Shown: piece after piece, positions 8,907 through 19,307 of the stretch
Layout of the letters: the number at the start of each line of letters is the position of its first letter
How positions within the stretch are numbered: the stretch's first letter is position 1
Origin: Fredinandcohnia quinoae
GTDB taxonomy: Bacteria; Bacillota; Bacilli; Bacillales; Bacillaceae_L
DNA: 64,000 nt
NCBI RefSeq assembly: GCF_022427965.1
Contig: NZ_JAKTTI010000013.1
Location: 1 to 64,000 of the forward strand
Direction of reading: 5' to 3'
The notes under the pieces: model-generated
Seen by the model: the letters and a program-made list of their open reading frames with translations, nothing else
What the model was told of the DNA's origin: nothing
Databases searched by the model: none
Made by a program: the position numbers and the translations under genes

Positions 8907-10796
8907 ATGAAATATTTTACAATTGGTATGGCTGGTCATATTGATCATGGTAAGACATCATTAACAAAGGCACTGACAGGAATCGACACTGACCGTCTGA
9001 AAGAAGAAAAAGAGCGCAATATTTCGATAGAATTAGGCTTTGCACCGTTAGCAATTGATGATGACTCAATCGAGGTATCAATTGTTGATGTCCCAGGGCA
9101 TGAGCGTTTTATTCGTCAAATGATTGCAGGGGTAGCGGGGATTGATTTCGTTATTTTAGTAATTGCTGCTGACGAAGGAGTCATGCCACAAACGAAGGAA
9201 CATGTTGAAATTCTCTCCTTTCTCAAGATTAGGAGAGGAATCATTGCGATTAGTAAGGTCGAACAGGTTGAAGAGGAATTAATCGAATTAGTAAAAGAAG
9301 ACATCATTGAGCAATTTACTAACACTATTTTTGAGGCTGCACCAATTGTTTTAGTAGATAGTATTTCAAATAAAGGCATAGACGAGTTGAGAAAAGTTAT
9401 TACAGATCAACTTATTAATTTGGAGGAAAGACATATAAGTGGTAACTTTCGCCTCCCGATTGATCAAGTATTTACAGTAAAAGGTCATGGTACTGTCGTT
9501 AGAGGTACTGTATATGAGGGTAGCGTGAAGGAGGGAGAGACTTTAACAGTTCTCCCCACTTCAATAAAAGTAAAAGCAAGAAAGCTTCAGGTTCATCATA
9601 AAAATGTTCAAACTGCAACTGCTGGACAACGGGTTGCAATAAATGTTACTGGTGTATCGAAACAGGAAATAACACGTGGGGATGTTCTCGTTCATACAAC
9701 TGATTATACTGTTACTCAGACAATAGACGTTGTATTGCATTTCGTAAAAGATTTAATGTATCCAGTAAAACAAAGAACAATCATTAAATTTCATTGTGGT
9801 ACGTCGGAGGTTCTCGGAAAAATTGTCTTTTTCGATCGAAATGAAGTTATAATTTCAAATCAGGAAGAAATAGTCTGCCAAATTCGACTAGAGGAGCCGA
9901 TTACTATTAGGCGTGGGGATCGCTTTATTTTAAGACGTCCATCACCAAAAGAAACAATTGCTGGTGGTTGGATTATTGATCCTCAAGGTGAAAAATATCG
10001 TTTTGGAATGGAAACAATCCAGCTTTTGCAAAAGAAAAAGGAAGGAAATCCAAGTGACATTATTTTTGACCTTCTAAGTAAGGATAAAATTCTATCAATC
10101 TCTGAGCTAATGATGAAAACGAATCTGACAAGGGAGTCGGTGCAGTCAGTCCTGACTAGTTGTCATTTTATTCATGTACTTGATGAAAGTTATACGAATA
10201 AACAAGTATTAAATGATGTTGTAAAACGGGCTATATCTGAAATAAATGAATTTCACCAAACATACCCATTACGTCAAGGTATTAACAAAGTTCAAGTCAA
10301 GAAAAGTTTAGAAAATGATTATTCAGAAATACTTGTGAATTACGTGCTTAACTCTTTAATCAAAACTGAACAAATTAAAAGGGATGATCAATATTTTATC
10401 CTTCCTAATTTTACTCCTTCATTTCCTAAACATTTACGGAAACAAATGGAAGGTGTTATTCAATCAATTCAAACAGATGGAATTACTGTTCAAGAATGGG
10501 ATAAATACTGTGAGCAATGGAGGCTAAAAGAAAAGGATGCAAATGAACTAAAATATTATTTACTTGGAACAAAGCAAGCTGTCCAACTTATGGATCAATA
10601 TATAATCCATAGTCATTCAGTAATAGCTGCCCATTTAAAATTAAAAGCTGGAACAGATCAAACGTTTACGATAAAGGAAGCTAAGGATCTTTTACAATTA
10701 TCTAGAAAATTTATCGTTCCGTTCGTAGAACTGTTAGATGATTTGCAATATACGAGAAGAGTAGATGATAAGCGGGTTTGGTTAAATAAGAAATAG
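8907..10796 (+). CDS. selB: SelB, selenocysteine-specific elongation factor
   Basis: A protein of 629 residues. It has an EF-Tu-like GTPase ([28 protein letters not shown]) in the first 170 residues, two beta-barrel domains with [17 protein letters not shown], and a C-terminal winged-helix region (about 390-629) that in the family binds the mRNA SECIS hairpin. It brings Sec-tRNA to UGA codons. I chose the ATG at 8907 because the typical N-terminus starts there; upstream in-frame starts add unconserved residues. The shared hairpin with selD follows immediately. Confidence 0.95.
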   Translation: MKYFTIGMAGHIDHGKTSLTKALTGIDTDRLKEEKERNISIELGFAPLAIDDDSIEVSIVDVPGHERFIRQMIAGVAGIDFVILVIAADEGVMPQTKEHVEILSFLKIRRGIIAISKVEQVEEELIELVKEDIIEQFTNTIFEAAPIVLVDSISNKGIDELRKVITDQLINLEERHISGNFRLPIDQVFTVKGHGTVVRGTVYEGSVKEGETLTVLPTSIKVKARKLQVHHKNVQTATAGQRVAINVTGVSKQEITRGDVLVHTTDYTVTQTIDVVLHFVKDLMYPVKQRTIIKFHCGTSEVLGKIVFFDRNEVIISNQEEIVCQIRLEEPITIRRGDRFILRRPSPKETIAGGWIIDPQGEKYRFGMETIQLLQKKKEGNPSDIIFDLLSKDKILSISELMMKTNLTRESVQSVLTSCHFIHVLDESYTNKQVLNDVVKRAISEINEFHQTYPLRQGINKVQVKKSLENDYSEILVNYVLNSLIKTEQIKRDDQYFILPNFTPSFPKHLRKQMEGVIQSIQTDGITVQEWDKYCEQWRLKEKDANELKYYLLGTKQAVQLMDQYIIHSHSVIAAHLKLKAGTDQTFTIKEAKDLLQLSRKFIVPFVELLDDLQYTRRVDDKRVWLNKK

Positions 10797-10812
10797 AGGG
10801 GAAACCTCTATT
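10792..10812. terminator. Bidirectional terminator between selB and selD
   Basis: AATAGAGG (10792-10799) pairs with CCTCTATT (10805-10812), between convergent genes. Confidence 0.65.
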
Positions 10813-10813
10813 C

Positions 10814-11866
10814 TTATTCAACATATATACAGTAATCCTTCTTTGTAGTAACAGACCCGATGATTGCAGCATCTGTACAACCAATATCGTGTAAAGCTTG
10901 TACATATGCCTGAGCTTCTTCAGCCGGTAAGCTTACTAATAATCCGCCTGAGGTTATCGCATCACATAAAATATACTGCGTTTCTATGCTCATGCCATCA
11001 GAATATGATACAGAGTCAGCAAGCCATTTGTGATTTGACTTTGAGCCACCTGGAAGTATTCCTTCACTTACCAGCTCTTTTGTTCCTTCTAATAATGGAA
11101 CATTTGCAGCATTGACATGTAGACTTACCTGACTACCCTTTGCCATTTCACTTGCATGACCTAGTAGGCCAAAGCCAGTTACATCAGTGACAGCATTCGG
11201 AGTGAATGAGTGTAGAACTTCAGCTGCTATATGATTAAGTGTTGCCATTGTTTCGGTGACAGCTTTAATTTGCTCTGATGTTGCTGCTTCACGCTTAATT
11301 GCAGTTGTGATAATTCCAACCCCAATTGGCTTCGTTAATACTAGCTTATCATTCGGACGTGCACCAACATTTTTCCAAACCTTTTTAGGATGAACAATTC
11401 CAGTCACAGATAGTCCGAATTTTGGTTCTTGATCATCGATGGAGTGTCCACCAACGATTAAAGCGCCAGATTCCTTCACTTTATCGGCGGCTCCTTTTAA
11501 AATTTCTGCTAACATTTCACTGCCAAGCTTTTTAATTGGATATCCGACAATATTAAGTACCGTTTTCGGTATTCCACCCATTGCGTATACATCACTTAAT
11601 GCATTTGCAGCGGCAATTTGTCCAAACATATACGGATCATCAACGATCGGGGTAAAATAGTCAATCGTTTGAACAATTGCAATATCATCGGTTAATTGAT
11701 ATACCCCTGCATCATCAGATGTTTCATGTCCAACGAGTAGGTTTGGGTCTTTTTCTCTTTCGGGTAAATAACGCAAAACTTGCGCTAGGTCCTCTGGACC
11801 AATTTTGCATCCTCAGCCAGCCTTTGTTGATAGTGAAGTTAATCGAATAATTTCTTCTTTAGACAA
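10814..11866 (-). CDS. selD: SelD, selenide water dikinase; a selenoprotein with in-frame UGA
   Basis: A protein of 350 residues if UGA at codon 18 (11815-11813) is read as selenocysteine. The N-terminus then reads LSKEEIIRLTSLSTKAG-U-GCKIGPEDL, the family's active-site segment in which other SelD proteins have Cys or Sec. Without readthrough the frame would open only at 11776 and lack the catalytic residue. It makes selenophosphate from selenide and ATP. The start is TTG at 11866, 8 bases after AGGAGG. Other family stretches include HETSDDAGVYQL, IGGHSIDD-like GGHSIDD and TDVTGFGLLGH. It converges on selB. Confidence 0.95.
11781..11815 (-). promoter_or_regulatory. Bacterial SECIS hairpin in selD mRNA
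   Basis: Twelve bases after the UGA the mRNA can form GGTCC-AGA-GGACC (11800-11788), extended by an outer TGC/GCA pairing. The position matches bacterial SECIS elements, which bind SelB within about 40 bases of the UGA. Confidence 0.75.
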
Positions 11867-11962
11867 AGTTCCCACCTCCTTGTCTTAGTATAAGATATAT
11901 TTTCTCTCATTGCGAAAAGAAAGCTATTATTAAAAATTAGTATGTATCTTTTACATAATAAA

Positions 11963-11985
11963 ATCCTGCAAATGGTTTACAGGAT
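11963..11985 (-). terminator. Terminator overlapping the 3' end of the cotM-like gene
   Basis: ATCCTG and CAGGAT form the stem, overlapping the last codons and the stop, followed on the minus strand by TTTTATT. Confidence 0.6.
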
Positions 11986-12387
11986 CTTAATCTTAACCTG
12001 ATTTTTCTTTTTTTTCCTTTTTCCCTTTTTCTTTATAAATATTTCTAAAATTTCATTACGAAATAACGCAGAAATTTTCTTTTTTTCTAAATCGAATGGG
12101 AGCGTTACCAATCTTTGAGAAATTACTTCATCTTGTGGAGGTTCATTTATTTTCTTTACTTGAATGTTCATTGTATCATTAATTATCGTAATAACTATTT
12201 GCTGGGCTTGATAACCAGATAATTCTGCTTCAACTATATATTCGTCTTGGGTTTCGAACAAATCAACACGAAATTGATTTTCGTCAATCCAATTCGTATA
12301 AGGATCATCTAAAAATTGTTTCATCCATTCTTCTAAACCTTCTATATCATCGAATGGCATAGGAGTAGAATCTTCTTTATTATTCAT
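11977..12387 (-). CDS. cotM: CotM-like small heat-shock (Hsp20) domain protein
   Basis: A protein of 136 residues with an alpha-crystallin-like domain from about 45 to 125 (FRVDLFETQDEYIVEAELSG, then LVTLPFDLEKKKISALF and EILEIFIKK) and a very basic KKKGKRKKKK tail. In B. subtilis a CotM coat protein of this type sits at the same locus next to sspP, so a coat role is likely by position. The ATG at 12387 follows GGGAGGTCTTTACA; an in-frame upstream extension to 12561 is not supported. It is divergent from selA. Confidence 0.78.
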   Translation of the reverse strand: MNNKEDSTPMPFDDIEGLEEWMKQFLDDPYTNWIDENQFRVDLFETQDEYIVEAELSGYQAQQIVITIINDTMNIQVKKINEPPQDEVISQRLVTLPFDLEKKKISALFRNEILEIFIKKKGKRKKKKNQVKIKIL

Positions 12388-12530
12388 TGTAAAGACCTCC
12401 CAAATTATTGCTATACTTATCATATTCGGAGAAGCTTGAATTGGTACACTTGATTTGATGATAATAGTGGTATAAAAAATGATATTTTTGTTGTTATATT
12501 GTAATATTTCGTTATAGGGAGGGAGCTCGG

Positions 12531-13928
12531 ATGAAAGAATACTTAAGAAAGCTACCATCAATACATAAACTGCAAAAGCATATGAACTATCGCGAGCTTA
12601 TCTTGACCTATAAGGTTCAGGACAAACTAGTTACTGCTTTTATTCAGGAATCCTTACAATCGATCAGAAATCAGATTATAAATAAATCTTGGGAAAACGA
12701 CAATATTGATATAATTGATCATGTTTTTCAGGATACTGAACAGAAGCTTATACAATTGACTTCCTTTAATTTGACAAATGTAATTAATGCAACTGGAACT
12801 GTGTTACACACAAACTTAGGCCGAGCAAGATTAAGTGATGTAGCAATCGAACATGTAGTTAAAACATCTAGAAATTACTCTAATTTGGAATATGACTTGG
12901 AGCAAGGCAATCGAGGCACAAGACATAATATCGTTGAAAATCTAATTAGAGAAGTTACAGGTGCTGAAGCAGCAATGGTTGTGAATAATAATGCAGCTGC
13001 AGTTTATTTAATATTACGAGCCCTTTCGAATGAGAAAGAAGTTATTGTCTCACGGGGACAGTTAGTTGAAATTGGCGGTTCTTTCCGTGTGTCGGCTATT
13101 ATGGAGGAGAGCGGTGCCAGGTTAATTGAAGTTGGTACAACAAATAAAACACATTTATTTGACTATGAACAAGCAATTACGGAAGAAACAGCCATGATCT
13201 TAAAGGTACATACTAGTAATTTCAAAACGATAGGCTTTACGAAAACAGTCGGACGTGATGAACTCGTAACCCTCAGAGAGCATCATAATAAACTTATTAT
13301 TTATGAGGATCTAGGTAGTGGTGTCTTATTTGATTTTAAAAAGCATGATATTGGAGATGAACCTGTTGTTAGTAGTGTGTTGAAAGCTGGGGTTGATATT
13401 GTATCTTTTAGTGGGGATAAGCTTCTAGGGGGTCCCCAAGCCGGTATTATTGCTGGTAAAAGGGAAGTAATCGAAAGGCTTAAGAAACATCAGCTTGCAA
13501 GGGTATTAAGAGTAGACAAAATGTCATATGCTGCTCTTGAAGGTACACTCGTCGCCTATCTTAAAGGTGATGAACAAATACAGGAAATTCCAACAATTAG
13601 AGATATTTTGGTCACAAAAGAAGAAATAAAAAAACGTTGTGAAAAATTTATTGATGGGGTAAAAAAAGCAGCGCCTATTTTTATATGTGAATTAAGAGAG
13701 GATATATCACAGGTAGGAGGGGGGACGATGCCGGATGTTGAACTACCTACATTTGTAGTCGCCCTCACACATCATAAGATGTCAGCAATCGAAATATGGT
13801 CGATGTTGAAAAATGGGGGCACTCCAATCATTACAAGGATAAAAAATGAAGAAGTTTTACTGGATTTTCGTACGATTACTGACAATGAAATTAATTTTAT
13901 TATAGAAGAATGTGTAAAAATGATGTAA
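12531..13928 (+). CDS. selA: SelA, L-seryl-tRNA(Sec) selenium transferase
   Basis: A protein of 465 residues of the PLP fold-I family. It converts Ser-tRNA(Sec) to Sec-tRNA(Sec) with selenophosphate from SelD. Visible family stretches are NATGTVLHTNLGRA near residue 85, AAAVYLIL, the PLP-lysine segment FSGDKLLGGPQAG near 295, and ALRVDK-like RVLRVDKM. The ATG follows GGGAGGGAGCTCGG. The gene lies between the cotM-like gene and sspP, which are adjacent in B. subtilis, so it is inserted in the conserved order. A strong hairpin ends it. Confidence 0.95.
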   Translation: MKEYLRKLPSIHKLQKHMNYRELILTYKVQDKLVTAFIQESLQSIRNQIINKSWENDNIDIIDHVFQDTEQKLIQLTSFNLTNVINATGTVLHTNLGRARLSDVAIEHVVKTSRNYSNLEYDLEQGNRGTRHNIVENLIREVTGAEAAMVVNNNAAAVYLILRALSNEKEVIVSRGQLVEIGGSFRVSAIMEESGARLIEVGTTNKTHLFDYEQAITEETAMILKVHTSNFKTIGFTKTVGRDELVTLREHHNKLIIYEDLGSGVLFDFKKHDIGDEPVVSSVLKAGVDIVSFSGDKLLGGPQAGIIAGKREVIERLKKHQLARVLRVDKMSYAALEGTLVAYLKGDEQIQEIPTIRDILVTKEEIKKRCEKFIDGVKKAAPIFICELREDISQVGGGTMPDVELPTFVVALTHHKMSAIEIWSMLKNGGTPIITRIKNEEVLLDFRTITDNEINFIIEECVKMM

Positions 13929-13933
13929 AAGTG

Positions 13934-13956
13934 AAAGCCGCAAATGCGGCTTTTTC
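13934..13956. terminator. Bidirectional terminator between selA and sspP
   Basis: AAAGCCGC and GCGGCTTT form the stem with a T-run after it on the plus strand. Confidence 0.85.
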
Positions 13957-13991
13957 TTAAAGGCCCCAGCACCAAGGCGTTTGCGCTTTTC

Positions 13992-14132
13992 TTACATATC
14001 ATGGCCTTGGTTATGTTTTTGTCTAGTGTGGTTTCGGTTTTTAACCTTTTTTGATCCACTCAAAGGTTCGGGTTGTCCAGATTGATGTCCTGCATTATTT
14101 TTAGTATCCTTTGATGTATTCTTTTCTACCAT
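13992..14132 (-). CDS. sspP: SspP, small acid-soluble spore protein P
   Basis: A protein of 46 residues starting [15 protein letters not shown], with the SspP-specific core [20 protein letters not shown] and the end GHDM. It is strongly hydrophilic and is a minor spore protein made in the forespore. The ATG at 14132 lies 7 bases after AAGGAGG. The order sspP-sspO-citB is as in B. subtilis. Confidence 0.92.
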   Translation of the reverse strand: MVEKNTSKDTKNNAGHQSGQPEPLSGSKKVKNRNHTRQKHNQGHDM

Positions 14133-14276
14133 GATCATCCCTCCTTATAGTTTGTGTCCTATAGTAATAGGATGAAGAACTTCCACTTTTTTATACTACA
14201 TACAATGGAATGTTTTTTTATTAAAAAGGAAAGCTATTAGCGTAGAGATACGAACAAAAAGGGGGATGAAAGAGAC

Positions 14277-14540
14277 ATGAAGGCATTTCCATATCATAAA
14301 AACAAACAACAAGCATTTCAAGCTGCACAACAAGGAATAGAAGAGGCAAAAGGTATATATGAAAATATTGTAAAAGATGATCCAGATTACGGTGTTCATT
14401 TGAAACGATTAAAAAATGAAGTAAATGAAGCCTATGAACAAATTAATAATGCTCTTGAGGTTGCTTCGGATAAACAAAAGGAGCAATTGCAGCAATATCA
14501 GGATGATCTTCAATCAATCATAAATGACGTAAATGAATAA
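14277..14540 (+). CDS. Hypothetical helical protein, 87 residues
   Basis: I do not recognise this protein. It is hydrophilic and rich in Gln, Glu, Lys and Asn, predicted almost wholly helical with probable coiled coil (about 30-85). There are no cysteines or membrane segments. AAAGGGGGATGAAAGAGAC precedes the ATG. It lies between sspP and sspO, on the opposite strand, so a sporulation role is possible but only by position. Confidence 0.65.
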   Translation: MKAFPYHKNKQQAFQAAQQGIEEAKGIYENIVKDDPDYGVHLKRLKNEVNEAYEQINNALEVASDKQKEQLQQYQDDLQSIINDVNE

Positions 14541-14550
14541 GGAATATGAA

Positions 14551-14575
14551 AGCCCGCTTTTAATGCGGGCTATCG
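14551..14575. terminator. Hairpin between the 87-residue gene and sspO
   Basis: AGCCCGC (14551-14557) and GCGGGCT (14565-14571) form a stem. On the minus strand it is followed by TTCAT; a second small hairpin (AAATGC/GCATTT) lies between it and sspO. Confidence 0.65.
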
Positions 14576-14601
14576 TCAAAATGCTCTAGCGCATTTCTGA
14601 T

Positions 14602-14751
14602 TTATTGATTTTTCTTACGCTTTTTATTGTTTTGACGTTGTTCAGCTGTTAGTGGTTCATTTGAAAATTCCTCGTTGTAACCGGCCCCAACTCCTTGAGC
14701 ACCTGCTGCATTCATTCCTGGACGTACATGGTTCGCTTTTCTTTTCGACAT
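14602..14751 (-). CDS. sspO: SspO, small acid-soluble spore protein O
   Basis: A protein of 49 residues, [20 protein letters not shown] at the start, then GAGYNEE and the end ERQ-like [13 protein letters not shown], matching SspO (CotK). It is a minor forespore protein. GGAGGTGAGAAA precedes the ATG. It is divergent from citB, as in B. subtilis. Confidence 0.92.
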   Translation of the reverse strand: MSKRKANHVRPGMNAAGAQGVGAGYNEEFSNEPLTAEQRQNNKKRKKNQ

Positions 14752-14841
14752 TTTTCTCACCTCCATTATTATCTTTTATCAGCTAGTAATAAAATATCCT
14801 ATCTTTTTATTACTCTTTAATAAGGAAAACTTATCGAGAAC

Positions 14842-14859
14842 AATAACTTTCTTGTTATT
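14842..14859 (+). promoter_or_regulatory. Candidate CcpC operator upstream of citB
   Basis: AATAAC-TTTCTT-GTTATT is a perfect dyad of the ATAA/TTAT type that the citrate-responsive repressor CcpC binds at citB in Bacillus. It lies about 117 bases before the citB start. Confidence 0.5.
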
Positions 14860-14975
14860 TACTTATGAATATAGATATATTAAGATATTTATTGTGAGGA
14901 CTATTGTGTCAAGACAATTAGTCTCTTTAATTTCGACAATTTGTTGAAAGTTATTTTCATGAGGGGGTTTAACAT

Positions 14976-17684
14976 ATGACGAAACAAGACGTATTTCAAG
15001 CACGCTCTTCATTCGAAGTAGATGGCAAAACGTATAATTATTACAACTTGCAAGCTCTTGAAAACGCGAACATTGGTAAAGTATCAAAATTACCATATTC
15101 AATTAAAGTCCTATTAGAATCAGTTTTACGACAAGTGGATGGAAGAGTTATTAAAAAAGAACATGTAGAGAATTTAGCAAAATGGGGAACAAATGAACTT
15201 CAAGAGGTGGATGTACCATTTAAACCATCACGTGTTATTTTACAAGATTTTACTGGTGTGCCAGCTGTAGTTGATTTGGCATCATTACGTAAAGCAATGG
15301 CTGATATGGGTGGGGATCCTGATAAAATCAATCCTGAAATACCTGTTGATTTAGTTATCGACCACTCTGTTCAGGTTGATAGAGCTGGAACTCTTGATGC
15401 ATTACAATTTAACATGGATTTAGAATTTGAACGTAATGCGGAGCGATATAAATTCCTAAGCTGGGCACAAAAGTCTTTTGATAATTATCGTGCAGTTCCA
15501 CCAGCAACTGGTATCGTTCACCAAGTAAACCTTGAATATTTAGCAAATGTTGTTCATGCAATTGAAGGAGAAAATGGTGAATTTGAATCATTCCCAGATA
15601 CACTAGTTGGTACTGATTCACATACTACAATGATCAATGGTATTGGTGTTTTAGGTTGGGGTGTTGGTGGTATTGAAGCTGAAGCAGGTATGCTCGGACA
15701 GCCTTCATACTTCCCAGTTCCTGAAGTAATTGGTGTGAAACTAGTTGGTACACTTCCAAATGGTACAACTGCAACCGACCTTGCACTTAAGGTTACCCAA
15801 GTATTACGTCAAAAAGGTGTTGTAGGGAAATTTGTGGAATTCTACGGTCCTGGGGTTTCTCAGCTTCCATTAGCAGATCGTGCAACAATCTCAAATATGG
15901 CTCCAGAATATGGTGCTACTTGTGGATTCTTCCCAGTAGATGGTGAGGCACTTGAGTATTTACGTCTTACTGGCCGTGATGAGCATCAAATTAAAGTCGT
16001 TGAGGCTTATTGTAAAGCTAATGGTTTATTCTATACACCAGATCTAGAAGATCCTACTTTTACTTCTGTTGTAGAGATTAACCTTTCAGAAATCGAAGCT
16101 AATCTTTCAGGTCCTAAGCGTCCTCAAGATTTAATTCCTTTATCAGAGATGAAAGAAGCTTACAATAAAGCCCTTACAGCTACTGGTAACCAAGGATATG
16201 GACTAACTCCTGACGAAATTAATAAGGAGATTACTGTCCAATTCGACAATGGTGAAGAAGTTAATATGAAAACAGGTTCGATTGCAATTGCTGCAATTAC
16301 TAGCTGTACAAATACTTCAAATCCATATGTAATGCTAGGCGCAGGTCTTGTAGCGAAAAAAGCAGTTGAAAAAGGCTTAGAAGTTCCTAAATATGTGAAA
16401 ACTTCATTAGCACCTGGTTCAAAGGTTGTTACAGGTTATTTAACTGATTCTGGGTTACTTCCGTATCTAGAAAAGTTAGGTTTTAGTACAGTTGGTTATG
16501 GATGTACTACATGTATCGGTAACTCTGGTCCGTTAGCTCCTGAAATTGAAAAGGCAGTTGCGGAAAATGATTTAGTCATTACTTCAGTATTGTCAGGTAA
16601 CCGTAACTTTGAAGGTCGTATTCATCCACTAGTGAAAGGTAACTATTTAGCATCACCTCCATTAGTAGTTGCTTATGCGTTAGCGGGTACAGTTGATGTT
16701 GATCTTCAAAAAGAACCATTAGGAAAAGATAAAGATGGCAACGATGTATTCTTTAATGATATCTGGCCAACTATGGATGAAGTAAAAGCAGTTGTTAAGC
16801 AAACAGTTACACCTGAATTATTCAGAAAAGAATATGAGCGTGTATTTGATGATAATAAACGTTGGAATGAAATTGAAAGCACTGATGAAGCATTATACGT
16901 GTGGGACGATGAATCAACTTACATTCAAAATCCTCCTTTCTTTGAAGGACTTTCAGCAGAAGCAGGAGAAGTAAAACCATTAAGTGGTCTTCGTGTTGTA
17001 GGTAAATTTGGTGATTCAGTTACAACTGACCATATTTCGCCAGCTGGTTCAATTGGAAAAGATACTCCAGCAGGTCTATACTTACAAGAAAAAGGTGTAA
17101 CTCCACGTGACTTTAACTCTTATGGTTCTAGACGTGGTAATGACCGTGTTATGACAAGAGGTACATTTGCAAACATTCGTATTCGTAATCAAATTGCACC
17201 TGGAACAGAAGGTGGATGGACAACTTATTGGCCAACTGGTGAAGTTATGTCTATCTATGATGCTTGTATGAAATATAAACAAGATAATACTGGTCTAGTT
17301 GTTTTAGCAGGTAATGATTATGGTATGGGAAGCTCTCGTGACTGGGCTGCGAAAGGTACAAACTTACTTGGCATTAAGACAGTTATTGCTGAGAGCTTTG
17401 AGCGTATTCACCGTAGTAATCTTGTATTAATGGGTGTTCTGCCATTACAGTTTAAACAAGGTGAAAATGCCGAAAGCTTAGGACTAACAGGAAAAGAAAC
17501 AATTGAAGTTCAAATCGATGAAAACGTAAAACCTCGTGATTACGTGAAAGTAACAGCTACTGATGAAGCGGGCAACAAAAAAGAATTTGAAGTACTTGTT
17601 CGTTTTGATAGTGATGTTGAAATTGATTACTATCGTCATGGTGGAATTCTACAAATGGTTCTTCGTGACAAAATGAAAGCATAA
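14976..17684 (+). CDS. acnA: Aconitate hydratase AcnA (CitB)
   Basis: A protein of 902 residues, the usual length of the AcnA/IRP type. It interconverts citrate and isocitrate in the TCA cycle and in Bacillus also binds RNA. The 4Fe-4S ligands are visible in SCTNTSNP and [11 protein letters not shown], and the swivel domain in [29 protein letters not shown] precedes the ATG. The CcpC-type dyad upstream suggests citrate-controlled expression. A strong terminator follows. Confidence 0.97.
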   Translation: MTKQDVFQARSSFEVDGKTYNYYNLQALENANIGKVSKLPYSIKVLLESVLRQVDGRVIKKEHVENLAKWGTNELQEVDVPFKPSRVILQDFTGVPAVVDLASLRKAMADMGGDPDKINPEIPVDLVIDHSVQVDRAGTLDALQFNMDLEFERNAERYKFLSWAQKSFDNYRAVPPATGIVHQVNLEYLANVVHAIEGENGEFESFPDTLVGTDSHTTMINGIGVLGWGVGGIEAEAGMLGQPSYFPVPEVIGVKLVGTLPNGTTATDLALKVTQVLRQKGVVGKFVEFYGPGVSQLPLADRATISNMAPEYGATCGFFPVDGEALEYLRLTGRDEHQIKVVEAYCKANGLFYTPDLEDPTFTSVVEINLSEIEANLSGPKRPQDLIPLSEMKEAYNKALTATGNQGYGLTPDEINKEITVQFDNGEEVNMKTGSIAIAAITSCTNTSNPYVMLGAGLVAKKAVEKGLEVPKYVKTSLAPGSKVVTGYLTDSGLLPYLEKLGFSTVGYGCTTCIGNSGPLAPEIEKAVAENDLVITSVLSGNRNFEGRIHPLVKGNYLASPPLVVAYALAGTVDVDLQKEPLGKDKDGNDVFFNDIWPTMDEVKAVVKQTVTPELFRKEYERVFDDNKRWNEIESTDEALYVWDDESTYIQNPPFFEGLSAEAGEVKPLSGLRVVGKFGDSVTTDHISPAGSIGKDTPAGLYLQEKGVTPRDFNSYGSRRGNDRVMTRGTFANIRIRNQIAPGTEGGWTTYWPTGEVMSIYDACMKYKQDNTGLVVLAGNDYGMGSSRDWAAKGTNLLGIKTVIAESFERIHRSNLVLMGVLPLQFKQGENAESLGLTGKETIEVQIDENVKPRDYVKVTATDEAGNKKEFEVLVRFDSDVEIDYYRHGGILQMVLRDKMKA

Positions 17685-17690
17685 ATTTTT

Positions 17691-17730
17691 AAAGGTGGTT
17701 TTGTGAATTTCACAAAACCGCCTTTTTTAA
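17691..17730 (+). terminator. Terminator after aconitase
   Basis: A long stem (AAAGGTGGTTTTGTGAA with its complement) followed by TTTTTT. Confidence 0.9.
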
Positions 17731-17833
17731 ATTGCCAAAACATTATTATTTTGTTTCATTATATGTTTAAATAAGAGAGAGCAAATATATAGGGAATCCT
17801 TTTTCTCTGCATTTTTTAGGAGGAAATTTTTTT

Positions 17834-18355
17834 ATGAAAAAGATTATCGCAATTCTCGTGTTAGTTGGACTTTTAGGATACGCATTTTGGCAATATTCGA
17901 TTGATCAAAAGCGAGAGGTTGTTGGTATTGAAATTGGTAATACGGCACCAGATTTTGAACTACCATTGATCGATAAGGATGGGGAAATGATTAGCTTATC
18001 TAGTTTGAAAGGGAAAAAAGTAGTTGTTAATTTTTGGGCTTCATGGTGTAAGCCTTGCCGAGAAGAGATGCCAGAAATCCAAAAATATTATGAAACAAGA
18101 AATGATGATGTTGAAGTACTTGCTATTAATATGACAGCATCGGAGGTTAAAGTTGAAAATGCTAAGAATTTCATTGATGGTAAAGGATATACATTCCCGA
18201 TCCTTTTAGATGAAAAAAACAGAGCAAGTAGTGACTATGAAGTATTAGGTTTACCTGTGACATTCTTTATCAATTCCGATGGCACTTTAAATGATTTTAT
18301 CAGAGGGCAAATGGATTTAAAGATGATGAAACAATATATTAATAAACTGGATTAA
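17834..18355 (+). CDS. yneN: Membrane-anchored TlpA/ResA-like thiol-disulfide oxidoreductase (YneN)
   Basis: A protein of 173 residues with an N-terminal membrane anchor (about 5-22) and a thioredoxin fold outside the membrane, including GNTAPDFELP, active site WASWCKPCREEMP and the cis-Pro segment LGLPVTFFI. It reduces or oxidises disulfides on extracytoplasmic proteins. It could receive electrons from the CcdA at 4.7 kb. Its place after citB matches B. subtilis yneN. AGGAGG lies before the ATG. Confidence 0.87.
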   Translation: MKKIIAILVLVGLLGYAFWQYSIDQKREVVGIEIGNTAPDFELPLIDKDGEMISLSSLKGKKVVVNFWASWCKPCREEMPEIQKYYETRNDDVEVLAINMTASEVKVENAKNFIDGKGYTFPILLDEKNRASSDYEVLGLPVTFFINSDGTLNDFIRGQMDLKMMKQYINKLD

Positions 18356-18358
18356 CAA

Positions 18359-18390
18359 TAACAAGGGGAATACTCCTCTTGTTCTTTTTT
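18359..18390 (+). terminator. Terminator after yneN
   Basis: AACAAGGGGA and TCCTCTTGTT form the stem, followed by CTTTTTT. Confidence 0.85.
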
Positions 18391-18481
18391 ATTTTCCAAC
18401 AATTTTCGAAAATTTGTAATAATTAGAGCGTTTTTTGGAGATTACTAATATTACAATAGTAGTAAGAGGAAGGTGAGAAAA

Positions 18482-18613
18482 TTGCGAAAAATTAGAAAGA
18501 TATCATTTGAAGAGCTCGTTTCAGAAAATAGAAATCAATTATTAAAAGATAAAGAAGCGATGGATCGAATTGAAGCAAGATTAGATCAAAAGAGACAAGT
18601 GAAGGCTGAATAA
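18482..18613 (+). CDS. FbpB-family small basic protein
   Basis: A protein of 43 residues with a TTG start behind GGAAGGTGAGAAAA. The sequence has the FbpB family pattern: basic N-terminus RKIRKISFEELVSENR followed by LLKDKEAMDRIEARLD. In B. subtilis FbpB is a Fur-regulated helper of the FsrA small RNA. I see no clear Fur box here, so this member may not be iron-regulated. Confidence 0.75.
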   Translation: MRKIRKISFEELVSENRNQLLKDKEAMDRIEARLDQKRQVKAE

Positions 18614-18696
18614 CGAATGGAGATTTTCGCCAAATCATTTTCTTACATGAAATTGAAGCTCTCAGGTGATAATGAGTAATGAGGGGGCGAAAATGT

Positions 18697-18843
18697 ATGT
18701 CACATCAAAGTAATGACAAACCATCACATTTTAATCCAAATCATATCGGTACACAACCACGTGGATTTGGTGGAAACAAAGGAAAAAAAATGCAAGATAA
18801 ATCAGGAAAACATGCACAAGTGATCCAGACTAAAGGTGAATAA
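18697..18843 (+). CDS. sspN: SspN, small acid-soluble spore protein N
   Basis: A protein of 48 residues with the SspN core FNPNHIGTQPR and GGNKGKKMQDKSGKH. It is a minor forespore protein. GAGGGGGCGAAA precedes the ATG; an overlapping ATG 4 bases earlier is out of frame. tlp follows, as in B. subtilis. A hairpin ends the gene. Confidence 0.9.
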   Translation: MSHQSNDKPSHFNPNHIGTQPRGFGGNKGKKMQDKSGKHAQVIQTKGE

Positions 18844-18847
18844 GGAA

Positions 18848-18873
18848 AAGGGACGTTTTAACGTCCTTTTTTT
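18848..18873 (+). terminator. Terminator after sspN
   Basis: GGACGT-TTTA-ACGTCC followed by eight T. Confidence 0.85.
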
Positions 18874-18940
18874 AGTTATATTTTTAAACAGATGAAGCAC
18901 AATAGGATATGTAATAACTAATTTATTAGGAGGAACTTGC

Positions 18941-19174
18941 ATGACACATAATAACCCAAAACCTGATGACCGTAGCGATAATGTAGAGAAATTGCAGGAT
19001 ATGGTTCAAAATACTCAAGAAAATATAAATGAGGCTAATGCAACAATGGAATTTGCATCTGAACATGAGAAGCAAAATATTAAGGCTAAAAATCAACGTA
19101 GGGAAGAAAGTATTGAAGGAATGAAAAGTGAAATTCAGGATGAAGCCAAAGCACGTGAAAATGGCTTCCAATAA
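18941..19174 (+). CDS. tlp: Tlp, small acid-soluble spore protein
   Basis: A protein of 77 residues, beginning [20 protein letters not shown], with the Tlp family features [25 protein letters not shown] and [13 protein letters not shown]. It is hydrophilic and helical and is made in the forespore in B. subtilis. Despite the name it is not a thioredoxin. AGGAGGAACTTGC precedes the ATG. Confidence 0.92.
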   Translation: MTHNNPKPDDRSDNVEKLQDMVQNTQENINEANATMEFASEHEKQNIKAKNQRREESIEGMKSEIQDEAKARENGFQ

Positions 19175-19188
19175 ATAAATCTGTATGT

Positions 19189-19222
19189 AACCAGGCAGCG
19201 AATTGTCTGGTTATTATTTTTT
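19189..19222 (+). terminator. Terminator after tlp
   Basis: AACCAGGCA and TGTCTGGTT form the stem, followed by a T-rich run. Confidence 0.8.
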
Positions 19223-19307
19223 AGGAGCGTATGCCATGTCGTTGTCCAGTGGATGTGATACTATAATAATATTCTACATATGAAATACGTTGAAGGAGGG
19301 GAACATC

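Noticed and set aside
11439-11660. Plus-strand open frame inside selD
   Set aside because: It is the mirror of the selD coding sequence, with no ribosome binding site.
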